Of a stretch of 64,000 bases of DNA, positions 34,263-44,117 are shown one piece after another. The first letter of the stretch is position 1; every line of letters begins with the position of its first letter. The notes under the pieces were generated by a model. It was not told where the DNA came from. It was given only the letters and a program-made list of their open reading frames with translations, and did not search any database. The DNA is from Eudoraea adriatica DSM 19308 (GTDB taxonomy: Bacteria; Bacteroidota; Bacteroidia; Flavobacteriales; Flavobacteriaceae), in contig NZ_KB907546.1 of NCBI RefSeq assembly GCF_000382125.1, forward strand, positions 620,001 to 684,000, in the 5' to 3' direction. The translations under genes and the position numbers were made by a program.

Positions 34263-35693
34263 TTAATTTTTTTCTATTACAGCTTCTTTTAGAAGTATGC
34301 CCAACTCTTCGGAGTTATAAACCGCATCTCCTTTTATTACAAAATCAATCTTTTGTGTGTTCGAGATATTCTCTAATGGATTTTCGGCCAATAAGACAAG
34401 GTCGGAAATTTTACCTTCAGCTATTGACCCATAGTCTGTGTCTTTTTTTAAAAACCTGGAACCGTTATATGCCGATGCTTTAAGCGCCTCCAAAGGAGAC
34501 ATGCCCGCATTAACCAGGGCCTTCAGTTCTTTATGCAAAGAAATCCCAGGATAAACATAGGAATTGTAGGCACCACAGTCTGAACCTGCAAGGATACCAA
34601 CACCTGCCTTATTTAAATTGTTAGTCAATTCACCAAAAAAATGATCTAAATTCTTCCTTTCTATTCTGCGTTCGGCACTGGCCCTAAGAGCTCCGTTAAT
34701 TCTACCCTCATAGGTTTTAATAAAGGCCTCTTCCAAATATTTTAAATAGGTATCCTCCTTGTGGTCTGCTTCATCTAAATAACTCAAAACCTTACCAATA
34801 TAAAGTGTTGGCACCACGTAAACGTTGTTGGCTTTTAATAGTGCAAATGTCTTTTCTGCAGTACTTTCTTCATAGCTGTCCAGTAGTAAAGGCATTGCTC
34901 CCCAAAATCCTATGGATTCGGCCTGAAGTTGTTTCGTAACATTTGCTTCCATAGATGAACAACCTTTCATAACGTAATAGAGATGCTCTATTGCATCTAT
35001 TCCTGCTTCAATGGTTTCATCCAAATTTACTGTAAAAGGCATATGGCCAGATGTAATTAAGCCTCTTTTTTCGGCCTCTTCAATGGTTTTCAGATATAAT
35101 TCACCGCTAATTCGGCTATCGTACAATTTAACAAAATCAGTTTTCAAAGAAATCAGTGAATCGAGGGCTATTTGGACATCCAATTCATTATCGACTTCCA
35201 GAGAACCGGTCCAGGTAGCATTAGGGCCATCAATTTTTGGACCGGAAGTAAAGATCTCGGGACCTGTTAAATTTCCTTCGGAGATACTCTTTTTCCATTG
35301 CAATACACTTGGTGTGAGATCACCGCCTGCATCTCTCACAGTTGTTATTCCGTTTGCAATAAATAGTTTTAAAAATTTCCTGTTGTTTGAAATAAGGTTT
35401 TTACCACCTCTGAAATGTACGTGGTTGTCCCAAAATCCGGGTACTATATACTTGCCTTCAGCATCTATAAGCTTATTTCCGTTATAAAGGAGGGGGCTAT
35501 CCGGGTTCTCCAGGTTTTTGATCCGACCATTGGAAATATAAATATCCTTTTGCGTAATTTGGCCGGTTTCCAGATCAATTATCTTTCCATTTTGAATAAT
35601 AATATCAACGGTTTCCTTTATATTCCGCTGACATCCGGCCAGAATTAAAGAGGACAAGAAGAAGAGGGATAATTTTTTTGGGAGACGCGACAT
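34263..35693 (-). CDS. Amidohydrolase lipoprotein (imidazolonepropionase-like), third copy
   Basis: A 476-residue lipoprotein; the start at 35693 (MSRLPKKLSLFFLSSLILAGC) is preferred over an ATG at 35708. Metal motifs: FWDNHVHFRGG (HxH), FVKLYDSRIS (Lys), TSGHMPFTVN, IEHLYYVMKG and LAGSDCGAYN (Asp). The stop is 4 bases before the start of the second copy. The region DSYEEST to HKEDTYLKYLEE is an insertion specific to this protein relative to its neighbour. Exported, lipid-anchored hydrolase of unknown substrate. Confidence 0.87.
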   Translation of the reverse strand: MSRLPKKLSLFFLSSLILAGCQRNIKETVDIIIQNGKIIDLETGQITQKDIYISNGRIKNLENPDSPLLYNGNKLIDAEGKYIVPGFWDNHVHFRGGKNLISNNRKFLKLFIANGITTVRDAGGDLTPSVLQWKKSISEGNLTGPEIFTSGPKIDGPNATWTGSLEVDNELDVQIALDSLISLKTDFVKLYDSRISGELYLKTIEEAEKRGLITSGHMPFTVNLDETIEAGIDAIEHLYYVMKGCSSMEANVTKQLQAESIGFWGAMPLLLDSYEESTAEKTFALLKANNVYVVPTLYIGKVLSYLDEADHKEDTYLKYLEEAFIKTYEGRINGALRASAERRIERKNLDHFFGELTNNLNKAGVGILAGSDCGAYNSYVYPGISLHKELKALVNAGMSPLEALKASAYNGSRFLKKDTDYGSIAEGKISDLVLLAENPLENISNTQKIDFVIKGDAVYNSEELGILLKEAVIEKN

Positions 35694-35885
35694 AAAAAAT
35701 AGGATCAAATTCCCTACAAAGAACGTAATTTTCTAACAGTCTAATAATCTGACAGCAGTAAGGAACTTAAATTTACGATTTTTTAGAGAAATTTAGTTCG
35801 TATCGTTCCCATCCATTTGGGAATTGACAGATTCTATGCTTATATTTAGCGCTTGCTTTTTAATCAAAACTTTTACCTAAAACTG

Positions 35886-38800
35886 ATGAAAAATACTTTT
35901 CTTGTGGCATTGGCTTTCTGTTGTCTTCTAATCGTTGGATGCGAATCCAAAAAAAGAGAGGGAAATCCGAAGGTGTTGGTATTCTCCAAGACAATGGGCT
36001 TTAAGCATTCTGCCATTCCTGATGGAATTGCCGCAATTCAAAAACTGGGGGCCGAAAATAATTTTGAAGTCGATACGACAAAAAATGCTGCCGTCTTTGA
36101 GGAGGACTCTTTAAAACAATACTCGGCGATTATATTTATGAGTACCACAGGAAATATTTTGGATCATAAGCAGGAAGCCGGTTTTGAACGATATATTCAG
36201 GCAGGCGGAGGTTTTGTCGGGGTTCATGCGGCTACAGATACGGAGTATGATTGGAATTGGTATGGCAAATTGGTTGGAGCCTATTTTCACAGCCACCCTT
36301 CAGGGACCCCGGAGGCAGACTTTATCATAAAGGATCGTTCTTTCCCGGCAACCAGTTTCTTCGCCGATACCATATGGCACAGGACGGACGAAATGTACAA
36401 TTTCAAGAAAATAAATCCGGATATAAATGTACTTATTACTATTGATGAAACTACCTATGAAGGTGGTATTAATGGGGATGACCATCCTATGAGCTGGTAT
36501 CATGAATACGATGGCGGCAGATCCTTCTATACTGCGCTGGGGCATACCCCGGAAACCTATGGTGATGAAAAATTTTTGAAGCATTTATTAGGGGGCATAG
36601 AATACGCTATTGGGGATAATCTCAAACTTGATTATTCTAAAGCAAGTTCGCAGATACCACCGGACATTGATAGATTTTCCAAAGTTTCCCTTATCGGGGG
36701 CAGTGAATTCATGGAACCAACCGAAATGGCCATATTGCCCAATAATGATGTACTTATAGCACAGCGAAGAGGAGAAATTATGCACTATAGTGCGGAAACC
36801 AAAGAATTAGAGCAGGTTGCCTTACTTGATGTTTATCATAAAGCATTGATCAACTCTGATATAAATGCGGAAGAAGGACTTATGGGATTGCAGAAAGATC
36901 CCAATTATGCGCAAAACAACTGGATATATGTTTATTATGCCCCGACGGGTGATGAATCTGTAAACAGACTTTCCAGATTTAAGTTTAAGGATGGGGTTTT
37001 TGACATGGATTCCGAACAAAAAATTCTGGATGTTGGAAGCCAGCGTGAGATATGTTGTCATACTGGTGGCTCCATTGCCTTTGGCCCCGGGGGTCTTTTA
37101 TATTTATCTACCGGAGATAATTCGACGCCATTCAATGAAAAAGATGTAAAATATGTAAATAGTGGTTACGCACCCTTAAATGATCTACCCGGTAAACAAC
37201 AGTATGATGCACGAAGGTCATCTGGAAATACTAATGATCTGAGAGGAAAAATACTAAGGATAAAAGTAAATGAAGATGGTTCTTATGATATCCCCGAGGG
37301 TAATTTATTCCCTGTGGGAATGGACAAAACCAGACCTGAAATTTACACCATGGGGCATCGAAACCCTTACAGAATATCTGTTGATCCTAAAAATGGCTAT
37401 TTATACTGGGGTGATGTGGGCCCTGATGCCAGGGTAGATAGCCTGTCAACCAGAGGTCCAAGGGGATATGATGAAATGAATCAGGCCAGAGAAGCCGGTA
37501 ATTTTGGCTGGCCACTTTTTATTGCGGATAATAAACCTTATTTCGAATACAATTATGAAACAGGAGTTAGCGGTGCAATCTTTGACCCGGAAAAACCAAT
37601 TAATAATTCAAGTAATAACACAGGATTAAGAGAACTTCCTAAAGCTATGTCTGCCTATGCATTTTATCCATATGTAGAATCTTCAGATTTTCCGCAGGTT
37701 GGGACTGGAGGAAGAAATGCAATGGCCGGCCCGGTTTATTATTCAGATCTGTACAATGGGCCTAACACATTGCCCGGGTATTACGACGGAAAGGTTATTA
37801 TCTATGATTGGATGAGAGGCTGGATGAAAGCAGTAAGCCTTTTTGAGGATGGAACATACAACAAAATGGAACCTTTTGCTTCGGATATTGAATTAAACAG
37901 CCTGATAGATATGGAAGTTGGGCCAGATGGCACATTATACCTCCTTGAATATGGTAGTGGGTGGTTCTCAAGAAATGATGATTCGGGATTGAGTTATATG
38001 CAGTATAACGGCGGTAACAGACCTCCCGTTATAGACCATATGATTGTAAACAAGACCTCGGGTGTTTTACCTTTAAGAATTTCTGCGGAAGTTGAGGCAA
38101 GGGATAGAGAGAACGATGAAGTAAAATATCTATGGGATCTTGGAGATGGCACTACGATGGAGACCAAAGATTCTTCTATTGAGTACACTTTTGATAAGGT
38201 AGGAGAATATGGGGTGTCTGTTAAAGTAATAGATGATGAAAATGCTGCCGCTACCAGTGAAACGGTAACTGTGGTTGCAGGAAATTCGAGACCTGTGGTT
38301 AAAATAGATCTTAGTGGAGGTAACTCTTCATTTTTTATGCCGGGGGTTCCTGTTAATTATTCTGTTTCCGTGGATGATCCAGATGGTAACAAAGATATTG
38401 ATGAAGCCAATATATTTGTTTCTGTTGATTATATGGAAGGAATGGATGAAGTAAACCTTTCATTGGGTCATAAGGAGGTCTCCGCAGTTGTTTCCGGAAA
38501 AGCGTTAACCTTATCCATGGACTGTAAAACCTGCCATAAAGTAAACGAGGCTTCAATTGGCCCATCCTATTTGCAAATTGCTGAAAAACACAAAGGCGAT
38601 AAAAATGCAACCAGCTATTTGCAGGGTAAAATTAAATCCGGCGGTAACGGTGTTTGGGGTGAAGTGACCATGCCTGCACATCCTAATATTACCAACGCTG
38701 AAACCGGACAAATTACGAGTTATATTCAGTCTTTAGTGGAAGATGTTGCGGCGAAAAAGTCTCTCCCTGCCAGGGGAACAATCGTCCCCAATCCTACACC

Positions 38801-39302
38801 AGGGTCTAATGTGTTTGTGCTGACAGCCAGTTATACTGATTCGGGTATTGGTGAAGCCAAACCATTAACAGGGATAGAAAAGGTTTATTTAAAGGGTAGT
38901 ACAATACCTTTTTCGGATAAAACTAAAACTAAAGGATTTAATCCCGTTTCGTTTGGTGGAATGGATTTACTCATAGTACCAGCCGAAAAGGGATGGTTTG
39001 TCCTGGAAGATATAGATTTAACCGGAATAAAAAAGGCACATATTAATGCAAGTTGGAGGGAGTTGCCTGCAACCGGCCTCGATTTTGAGATGCGATTAAA
39101 TTCACCGGAAGGAAAATTATTGGGAAAAGGAAGCATGCCAAAACCGAAAAAAGGAGAAACCAGAAATGCCGTATCCATTCAGCTTGATGCAGAAACCAAG
39201 GCTAAAGCAGAAGAAATCTACTTTGTATATTTACCTAAAGAAGGTGATGAAAAAGGCCCCGGTACTGTTATTCTTAGAAATGTAATGTTTACAGCCAGGT
39301 AA
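35886..39302 (+). CDS. Multidomain lipoprotein: ThuA, PQQ sugar dehydrogenase, PKD, cytochrome c, carbohydrate-binding module
   Basis: A 1138-residue lipoprotein starting at 35886 (MKNTFLVALAFCCLLIVGC). Domain order: ThuA trehalose-utilisation type (about 27-245, GFVGVHAATDTEYDW); PQQ-dependent sugar/aldose dehydrogenase propeller (about 265-710, MGHRNPYRISVD); PKD (about 715-800, WDLGDGTTMETK); a second Ig-like region; a class I cytochrome c with CKTCH (Cys880, Cys883, His884) and a probable axial Met929; and a C-terminal beta-sandwich (about 990-1138) resembling a carbohydrate-binding module. It probably oxidises a sugar outside the cytoplasm and passes electrons to its own heme. The architecture recurs in Bacteroidota. 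Monocistronic, followed by a terminator. Confidence 0.88.
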   Translation: MKNTFLVALAFCCLLIVGCESKKREGNPKVLVFSKTMGFKHSAIPDGIAAIQKLGAENNFEVDTTKNAAVFEEDSLKQYSAIIFMSTTGNILDHKQEAGFERYIQAGGGFVGVHAATDTEYDWNWYGKLVGAYFHSHPSGTPEADFIIKDRSFPATSFFADTIWHRTDEMYNFKKINPDINVLITIDETTYEGGINGDDHPMSWYHEYDGGRSFYTALGHTPETYGDEKFLKHLLGGIEYAIGDNLKLDYSKASSQIPPDIDRFSKVSLIGGSEFMEPTEMAILPNNDVLIAQRRGEIMHYSAETKELEQVALLDVYHKALINSDINAEEGLMGLQKDPNYAQNNWIYVYYAPTGDESVNRLSRFKFKDGVFDMDSEQKILDVGSQREICCHTGGSIAFGPGGLLYLSTGDNSTPFNEKDVKYVNSGYAPLNDLPGKQQYDARRSSGNTNDLRGKILRIKVNEDGSYDIPEGNLFPVGMDKTRPEIYTMGHRNPYRISVDPKNGYLYWGDVGPDARVDSLSTRGPRGYDEMNQAREAGNFGWPLFIADNKPYFEYNYETGVSGAIFDPEKPINNSSNNTGLRELPKAMSAYAFYPYVESSDFPQVGTGGRNAMAGPVYYSDLYNGPNTLPGYYDGKVIIYDWMRGWMKAVSLFEDGTYNKMEPFASDIELNSLIDMEVGPDGTLYLLEYGSGWFSRNDDSGLSYMQYNGGNRPPVIDHMIVNKTSGVLPLRISAEVEARDRENDEVKYLWDLGDGTTMETKDSSIEYTFDKVGEYGVSVKVIDDENAAATSETVTVVAGNSRPVVKIDLSGGNSSFFMPGVPVNYSVSVDDPDGNKDIDEANIFVSVDYMEGMDEVNLSLGHKEVSAVVSGKALTLSMDCKTCHKVNEASIGPSYLQIAEKHKGDKNATSYLQGKIKSGGNGVWGEVTMPAHPNITNAETGQITSYIQSLVEDVAAKKSLPARGTIVPNPTPGSNVFVLTASYTDSGIGEAKPLTGIEKVYLKGSTIPFSDKTKTKGFNPVSFGGMDLLIVPAEKGWFVLEDIDLTGIKKAHINASWRELPATGLDFEMRLNSPEGKLLGKGSMPKPKKGETRNAVSIQLDAETKAKAEEIYFVYLPKEGDEKGPGTVILRNVMFTAR

Positions 39303-39323
39303 GGATTTTAAATAATTAAATTA

Positions 39324-39371
39324 AGTCGGAGATAAGTGTCGTCAAAAAATGATCCTTAACTCCGATTTTTT
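39324..39371 (+). terminator. Intrinsic terminator after the multidomain sugar dehydrogenase
   Basis: TCGGAG / CTCCGA (39326-39331 with 39360-39365), continued by TAAG / CTTA after one mismatch, 18-base loop, then TTTTTT. Confidence 0.7.
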
Positions 39372-39394
39372 CTTTACTGACCATTTCTGAAACA

Positions 39395-41029
39395 CTATTC
39401 GGAAAGGTTTTTAATTTGTATGTAAAAATTCTCATCCACAAGAATTTCTCTTACGCCCTGGGCATTTAGCTTTTGCGTTTGCCATTCCGCCTTCGGAAAG
39501 AGCCATTTTTCCTGTTCTTTAACCTTGATTCTGACAGGCATGTCAAAATCCTCAACGATATTGGTGTATCTGTATTTAAGTATATCGTCCTTAAGTCCGA
39601 ATTCCAGGACCGGAATTTTAGTTGTGCGCAGGTATTGATTAAAAAATGCGGTTAGATCAATATTTGTTTTTTCGCTCAAATAATTTTCGATTTGCTCTGT
39701 AGAGACCGTTTGATGGTAAAATTCTTTATTTAAACCTCGTAGAATTTGCCGCCATTTTTCATCGTCTTCCAGTAATTGTCTGAGGGTATGGAGCATATTT
39801 GCACCTTTGTAATACATATCCCCGGAGCCTTCGTAATTGACCCCATATACCCCAATAATAGGGCGGTCATTTCGAATCCTGCTGCGTGTTCCAATTACGT
39901 AGTCTGCGGAGGCCTGGGTGCCATAGTAGTAATCCAAATAAAGGTTTTCGGAATATGCCGTAAAACTTTCATGAATCCACATATCTGCAATATCTCTGTT
40001 TGTAATATTATTTGCAAACCACTCATGTCCCGATTCGTGAATAATAATAAAATCGAATTTTAAACCCCATCCACTTCCGGAAAGGTCATTGCCCAGGTAG
40101 CCATTCTGGTATTTATTTCCATAGGTAACTGAACTTTGATGTTCCATACCGAGATAAGGAACTTCTACCAATTTATACCCATCTTTATAGAAAGGGTAGG
40201 GGCCAAACCAATGTTCAAAGGCTTCCATCATAAGGCCAGCCTGTTTAAATTGTTTTTCTGCCAAACCAAGGTTATCCCTTAGCACATAGTAATCCATGTG
40301 CAACGGTCCGTTTTCTCCCTCATATGTTTCGCCGAAATAGACGTAGTCACCTATGTTTACATTTACACCGTAATTATTAATAGGATTGGCAACAAACCAA
40401 TGGTAGGTTTTAGAACTTTCATTTTCTACAATTTCTCTTAAACTTCCATTTGAAACATTCATAAGATCTTTTGGCACAGTTACACTAATTGCCATACTGT
40501 CTACTTCATCATACATATGATCTTTATTGGGCCACCAGATACTCGCTCCAAGGCCCTGACAGGAAGTAGCAATGAAAGGGTTGCCATTTTGATCTGTACT
40601 CCACGTGAACCCGCCATCCCATGGAGGGTTTTTAGCTTCTTTAGGATAGCCGGAATAGGTAACGACTAATTCATTATACGCACCAATTTTTTGTGGCTTC
40701 AGAAGAGTTACCCAGTGGGCATTACCTATAGTGTTATAAATAAGATTATTTCCGTCCTGGGTTATTTTTGTTATGGATAATGGGGGTTGAAGGTCTATTT
40801 GAATTACCTGATTTTCACTCAAGACCTTATATCGGATGGTATTGCTGCCTGAAATATATTTTTCATTTGGATTAACTTCAATTTCCAGGTGGTAATAATT
40901 CAAATCCCACCATGCCCTTTCGGCTGTAATACTTCCCCTGAGGGTATCTTGTGCGCTAAAAAGTGGTGCCTGGCTGTAAACAGGCAATATCAAAAGCAGT
41001 AAGATGAAATGGACTAAAAACCTGGTCAT
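39395..41029 (-). CDS. Exported M1 family aminopeptidase
   Basis: A 544-residue exported metallopeptidase (Sec signal about 1-19). M1 hallmarks: the substrate-recognition GxMEN-type loop as LGMEHQSS, and the zinc site HESGHEW followed after 18 residues by the third ligand in MWIHESF. The N-terminal beta-saddle starts at about residue 35. It lacks the long C-terminal helical domain of E. coli PepN, as is usual for this short Bacteroidota form. It probably removes N-terminal residues from peptides in the periplasm. Monocistronic. Confidence 0.92.
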   Translation of the reverse strand: MTRFLVHFILLLLILPVYSQAPLFSAQDTLRGSITAERAWWDLNYYHLEIEVNPNEKYISGSNTIRYKVLSENQVIQIDLQPPLSITKITQDGNNLIYNTIGNAHWVTLLKPQKIGAYNELVVTYSGYPKEAKNPPWDGGFTWSTDQNGNPFIATSCQGLGASIWWPNKDHMYDEVDSMAISVTVPKDLMNVSNGSLREIVENESSKTYHWFVANPINNYGVNVNIGDYVYFGETYEGENGPLHMDYYVLRDNLGLAEKQFKQAGLMMEAFEHWFGPYPFYKDGYKLVEVPYLGMEHQSSVTYGNKYQNGYLGNDLSGSGWGLKFDFIIIHESGHEWFANNITNRDIADMWIHESFTAYSENLYLDYYYGTQASADYVIGTRSRIRNDRPIIGVYGVNYEGSGDMYYKGANMLHTLRQLLEDDEKWRQILRGLNKEFYHQTVSTEQIENYLSEKTNIDLTAFFNQYLRTTKIPVLEFGLKDDILKYRYTNIVEDFDMPVRIKVKEQEKWLFPKAEWQTQKLNAQGVREILVDENFYIQIKNLSE

Positions 41030-41184
41030 TGAAAATAGTTATTATCATTACCCATTATAAATATAGAGTTATACCGCCTGGGTTATTGAATCTGCTTTTT
41101 TAGCAATGCTTAAATATAGTTAACTATTTTAATGTAGAATTGTACATTATGGGATTTTGTTATTAAAAGGGATGAACTAATTCG

Positions 41185-42513
41185 TCAAAGGTCTTTTTCC
41201 AGGAGAAAAGAATAATCACTACCCCTGAGTATAGTTAAAAAGTCATTTGTATTTAAGAGTTCAAATACTGCATTTTCCTTGTCAGGAGCATTGCGGTAAT
41301 ACGATTTGCAAATCATATAACCCACAGTATATCCCAGGTCATGCGGCCTGTCGGTTATTGAGCCTCCGTTATATAGCCATTTGGAGTTGTCTTCAGAAAA
41401 TAGATCGTTTTTAAGGTCCTCCAATATTTTGAGTTCCTTTTCCTGATCACTAAGATATGTAAGATTAGAATTTTTAAGTTCTTCCCCGGAGCACAGTTCC
41501 ACCAGAAAATCACAAACACCTTCACTAATAACCTGGGCAAGTACGGTTTCCTTATTTTCGGTATCCTGATAATTTTGTTGAAAATGCATTAATTCATGTA
41601 AGGTAAGTGCCGGGAGGTCTGAAACCTTCATGATTGCATCTTTTTGCCAATTGGTCAATCCTTCAGTAGGCATTGCTTCGGACCTGCCATACATATCTCC
41701 GCCAATGAACAACCCCATTTCAGTGGCAGTCCCCCCGGAATTTAAAATACCCGGAACAATGTATACTTTTGGAAAAACTGCTTTAGGATATATGCTTTTA
41801 AAATTGCGCATCCAATCCGTGGTTTTCGATTTTAATGCTTCAAGACTGTCAGGATTAAACTGTTTTTTAAGGTAGTGAAAGTATTCTGGTGAAGCATTGA
41901 TCATTTGACCATACATTGCATTCAGGTTAATATAGCGTACTACATAAAAATCGCGCAGCTCATTCGGGCCTTTAAAAATAAATTCTTTAAAAATATCTTT
42001 GGCATTAGAGGTGTCGTTGGCAGCTCTTTCAAAATAGTCCCAGAATTGGTTCATGGAACCAATTTCCATACTGTAATGTGATACGTTCTGTAGCTCTGAA
42101 TTTATAGAGTCTAATCTCTTTTGCAGTGCCAGCCAAGATGGTGAATCCGGATAATCTCTCAAACCATGAAGCTTGGAGATAATTTTTGGGTTGGCCATTC
42201 CATTATCTATAGCTCTGTGTAATAAGATGGCTACAGAATCTGATTGGCCGGCCTGGGCATATATGGAGGCTGCTTCTACATATAATTCCGAAGAATTCAA
42301 ATCTCTGTTGGCATTTACCAGGGTATTCGCAAAAGAATTGTATGCGCCGGTACTATCTAATTGCGCATAATTTTCATAGAGACTATTAATGTCAGGCAAA
42401 TAAAGGCTGTTTATGCCTTTTTTGTCATTTTCTATTCCGGAGTTACAGGAAATCAAAAAAAATGTTAGGAAAAAGACGAAGATAAAGACCTGGGGAGAAT
42501 TTCTTCTTTTCAT
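41185..42513 (-). CDS. Lipoprotein with DUF2268-like zinc protease domain
   Basis: A 442-residue lipoprotein (lipobox LISC, Cys23). The N-terminal third is TPR-like (ELYVEAASIYAQAGQSDSVAI). The C-terminal part has a zinc-protease motif HELMHFQQ with a downstream acidic ligand region (ISEGVCDFLVELCSG), which matches DUF2268-type predicted zinc proteases. Catalysis is predicted, not known. It begins 9 bases after the stop of the M28 gene, so the two peptidases form an operon. Confidence 0.8.
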   Translation of the reverse strand: MKRRNSPQVFIFVFFLTFFLISCNSGIENDKKGINSLYLPDINSLYENYAQLDSTGAYNSFANTLVNANRDLNSSELYVEAASIYAQAGQSDSVAILLHRAIDNGMANPKIISKLHGLRDYPDSPSWLALQKRLDSINSELQNVSHYSMEIGSMNQFWDYFERAANDTSNAKDIFKEFIFKGPNELRDFYVVRYINLNAMYGQMINASPEYFHYLKKQFNPDSLEALKSKTTDWMRNFKSIYPKAVFPKVYIVPGILNSGGTATEMGLFIGGDMYGRSEAMPTEGLTNWQKDAIMKVSDLPALTLHELMHFQQNYQDTENKETVLAQVISEGVCDFLVELCSGEELKNSNLTYLSDQEKELKILEDLKNDLFSEDNSKWLYNGGSITDRPHDLGYTVGYMICKSYYRNAPDKENAVFELLNTNDFLTILRGSDYSFLLEKDL

Positions 42514-42522
42514 GGTATGGTG

Positions 42523-43866
42523 TTATTCTCTGAAAATTTTATTTGGAAATGTAATGATGCTTTCATGTCCATTTGCGCCAACGGCCGCGATACCAAAAAA
42601 GAAATTATCTATAACAATTCCGTCTAATGTGAACGCGTTAATATCGCCAACAAAACGACTGTGGTCCCATGTAGGAGATGTAGTATCGCGCCAGTAAATT
42701 TTGTAACCAGCAGCTCCCTCAGATTTACTCCATTTTAATTTAACGGAAGCTTCTACAATACCGCCTATTTGAACTTCTTCAGGTGCTGGTGGCGCAGAGG
42801 CTATAGACGCCAAATTTATGGCATTCACCGCTGTAAGTTTTTTTGCATACTCAAAATTAACATGTTCCAATACATCTCCGTATGCTATTCCATTTTCCAT
42901 TCTGATATCCTGGTGTTGCTGGGTATAATTCTCATGTGCCTCCATTATCCTGATCCCGGCATATCCGGCATCGTTAAATGGTCTGTGATGTCCTCCTCTA
43001 CCAAAACGATCCAGTCTATAAATTAGTATAGGATTCATTTCGGGCATATAGGTTTTTGTAGTTTTATAAACATATCTGGCCAGCTGCCGTGAAATACCAT
43101 CTACTTCACCACCATAAAATCTTCTTGCTTTGCGTTGTTGTTCCGTTTCCGTAGGAGGTACAGGTTCAGAAAAAATCCTAAAATCGCGATTGCTTATTAC
43201 CCCATCTACGCCGCTGATGTTGCCAATCATATCATTGTTCATAATACCCAAAATTTCCCATCCTTTTTGTTTGGCATATGCCGCAAGGCCCTTGCCTCCA
43301 AAAAGACCTTGTTCTTCACCTGATAGCCCTACATAAATGATGCTACTTTCAAATTTGTATTTGCTCAGAACCCTGGCGGCTTCTATTGTTCCTGCCATAC
43401 CACTGGCATTGTCGTTGGCTCCGGGGGAGTCTGACGTAAAGTTGACAGGGTCACTAACCCTGGAATCAATATCCCCACTCATTATGATAAACTTATTGGG
43501 GTATTTGGTGCCGCGTTGGATAGCCACAACATTTACAACCCAAACGTCCTTTACAATGCGTTGGTTTTCGCCTTTTTTAACTAAATCTTTTTGGTAAAAC
43601 ACTTCCAGACATTCATTACAGGTGCCAGAGATTTTTTCAAATTCACTTTTTATCCAGCGTCTTGCGGCCCCTATGCCTCTCGTAGTTGAGACTGTATCGC
43701 TGAGGGTATGACGTGTTCCAAAGTTTGTCAGGGTGGTAACATCATTTTTTAAGCGTTCAGAAGAAACATTATTAATAATGTCATATAATCGGGAATCGAC
43801 CTGGGAATAGGATATAGTGGATAATACCATTAAAAGCAATAAGGCAAAATAATTTTTCATGGACAA
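42523..43866 (-). CDS. Exported M28 family aminopeptidase
   Basis: A 447-residue exported metallopeptidase (Sec signal about 1-21, ending ISYSQ). The M28 zinc-site residues are visible: SGDIDSR, SPGANDNASG, GLSGEEQGLFG (general-base and ligand Glu pair) and GRGGHHRPFND (His). A C-terminal fibronectin-III-like region (about 355-447, KLKWSKSEGAAGYKIYWRD) follows the peptidase domain. Two cysteines (CNEC) sit near residue 90. First gene of a two-gene operon with the DUF2268-like lipoprotein. Confidence 0.9.
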   Translation of the reverse strand: MSMKNYFALLLLMVLSTISYSQVDSRLYDIINNVSSERLKNDVTTLTNFGTRHTLSDTVSTTRGIGAARRWIKSEFEKISGTCNECLEVFYQKDLVKKGENQRIVKDVWVVNVVAIQRGTKYPNKFIIMSGDIDSRVSDPVNFTSDSPGANDNASGMAGTIEAARVLSKYKFESSIIYVGLSGEEQGLFGGKGLAAYAKQKGWEILGIMNNDMIGNISGVDGVISNRDFRIFSEPVPPTETEQQRKARRFYGGEVDGISRQLARYVYKTTKTYMPEMNPILIYRLDRFGRGGHHRPFNDAGYAGIRIMEAHENYTQQHQDIRMENGIAYGDVLEHVNFEYAKKLTAVNAINLASIASAPPAPEEVQIGGIVEASVKLKWSKSEGAAGYKIYWRDTTSPTWDHSRFVGDINAFTLDGIVIDNFFFGIAAVGANGHESIITFPNKIFRE

Positions 43867-44117
43867 TAAAATTTACAAGGGATTATTTTCAAATTGATTC
43901 AGCTAAAATACAACTAGGATCAGGAACTTTTACAAATTTGTTATCTCAATATGCTCAAATCCAGAGTTTATTCATAAATGATATAATTCCAAACTGCCCC
44001 GCAACTAATCAAAGAATAGGGATGCGGTTAATAACCAGATTTATGGGGTAATCAATTTATCGGGGATTTATCTTACCAACAAGCCTTGTAATTAACACCT
44101 AAAAAGTAAACGAATTA

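Noticed and set aside
41131-41148. AATGTA…TACATT inverted repeat upstream of the M1 peptidase stop-distal region
   Set aside because: Only six A-T-rich pairs; expected by chance in AT-rich intergenic DNA.
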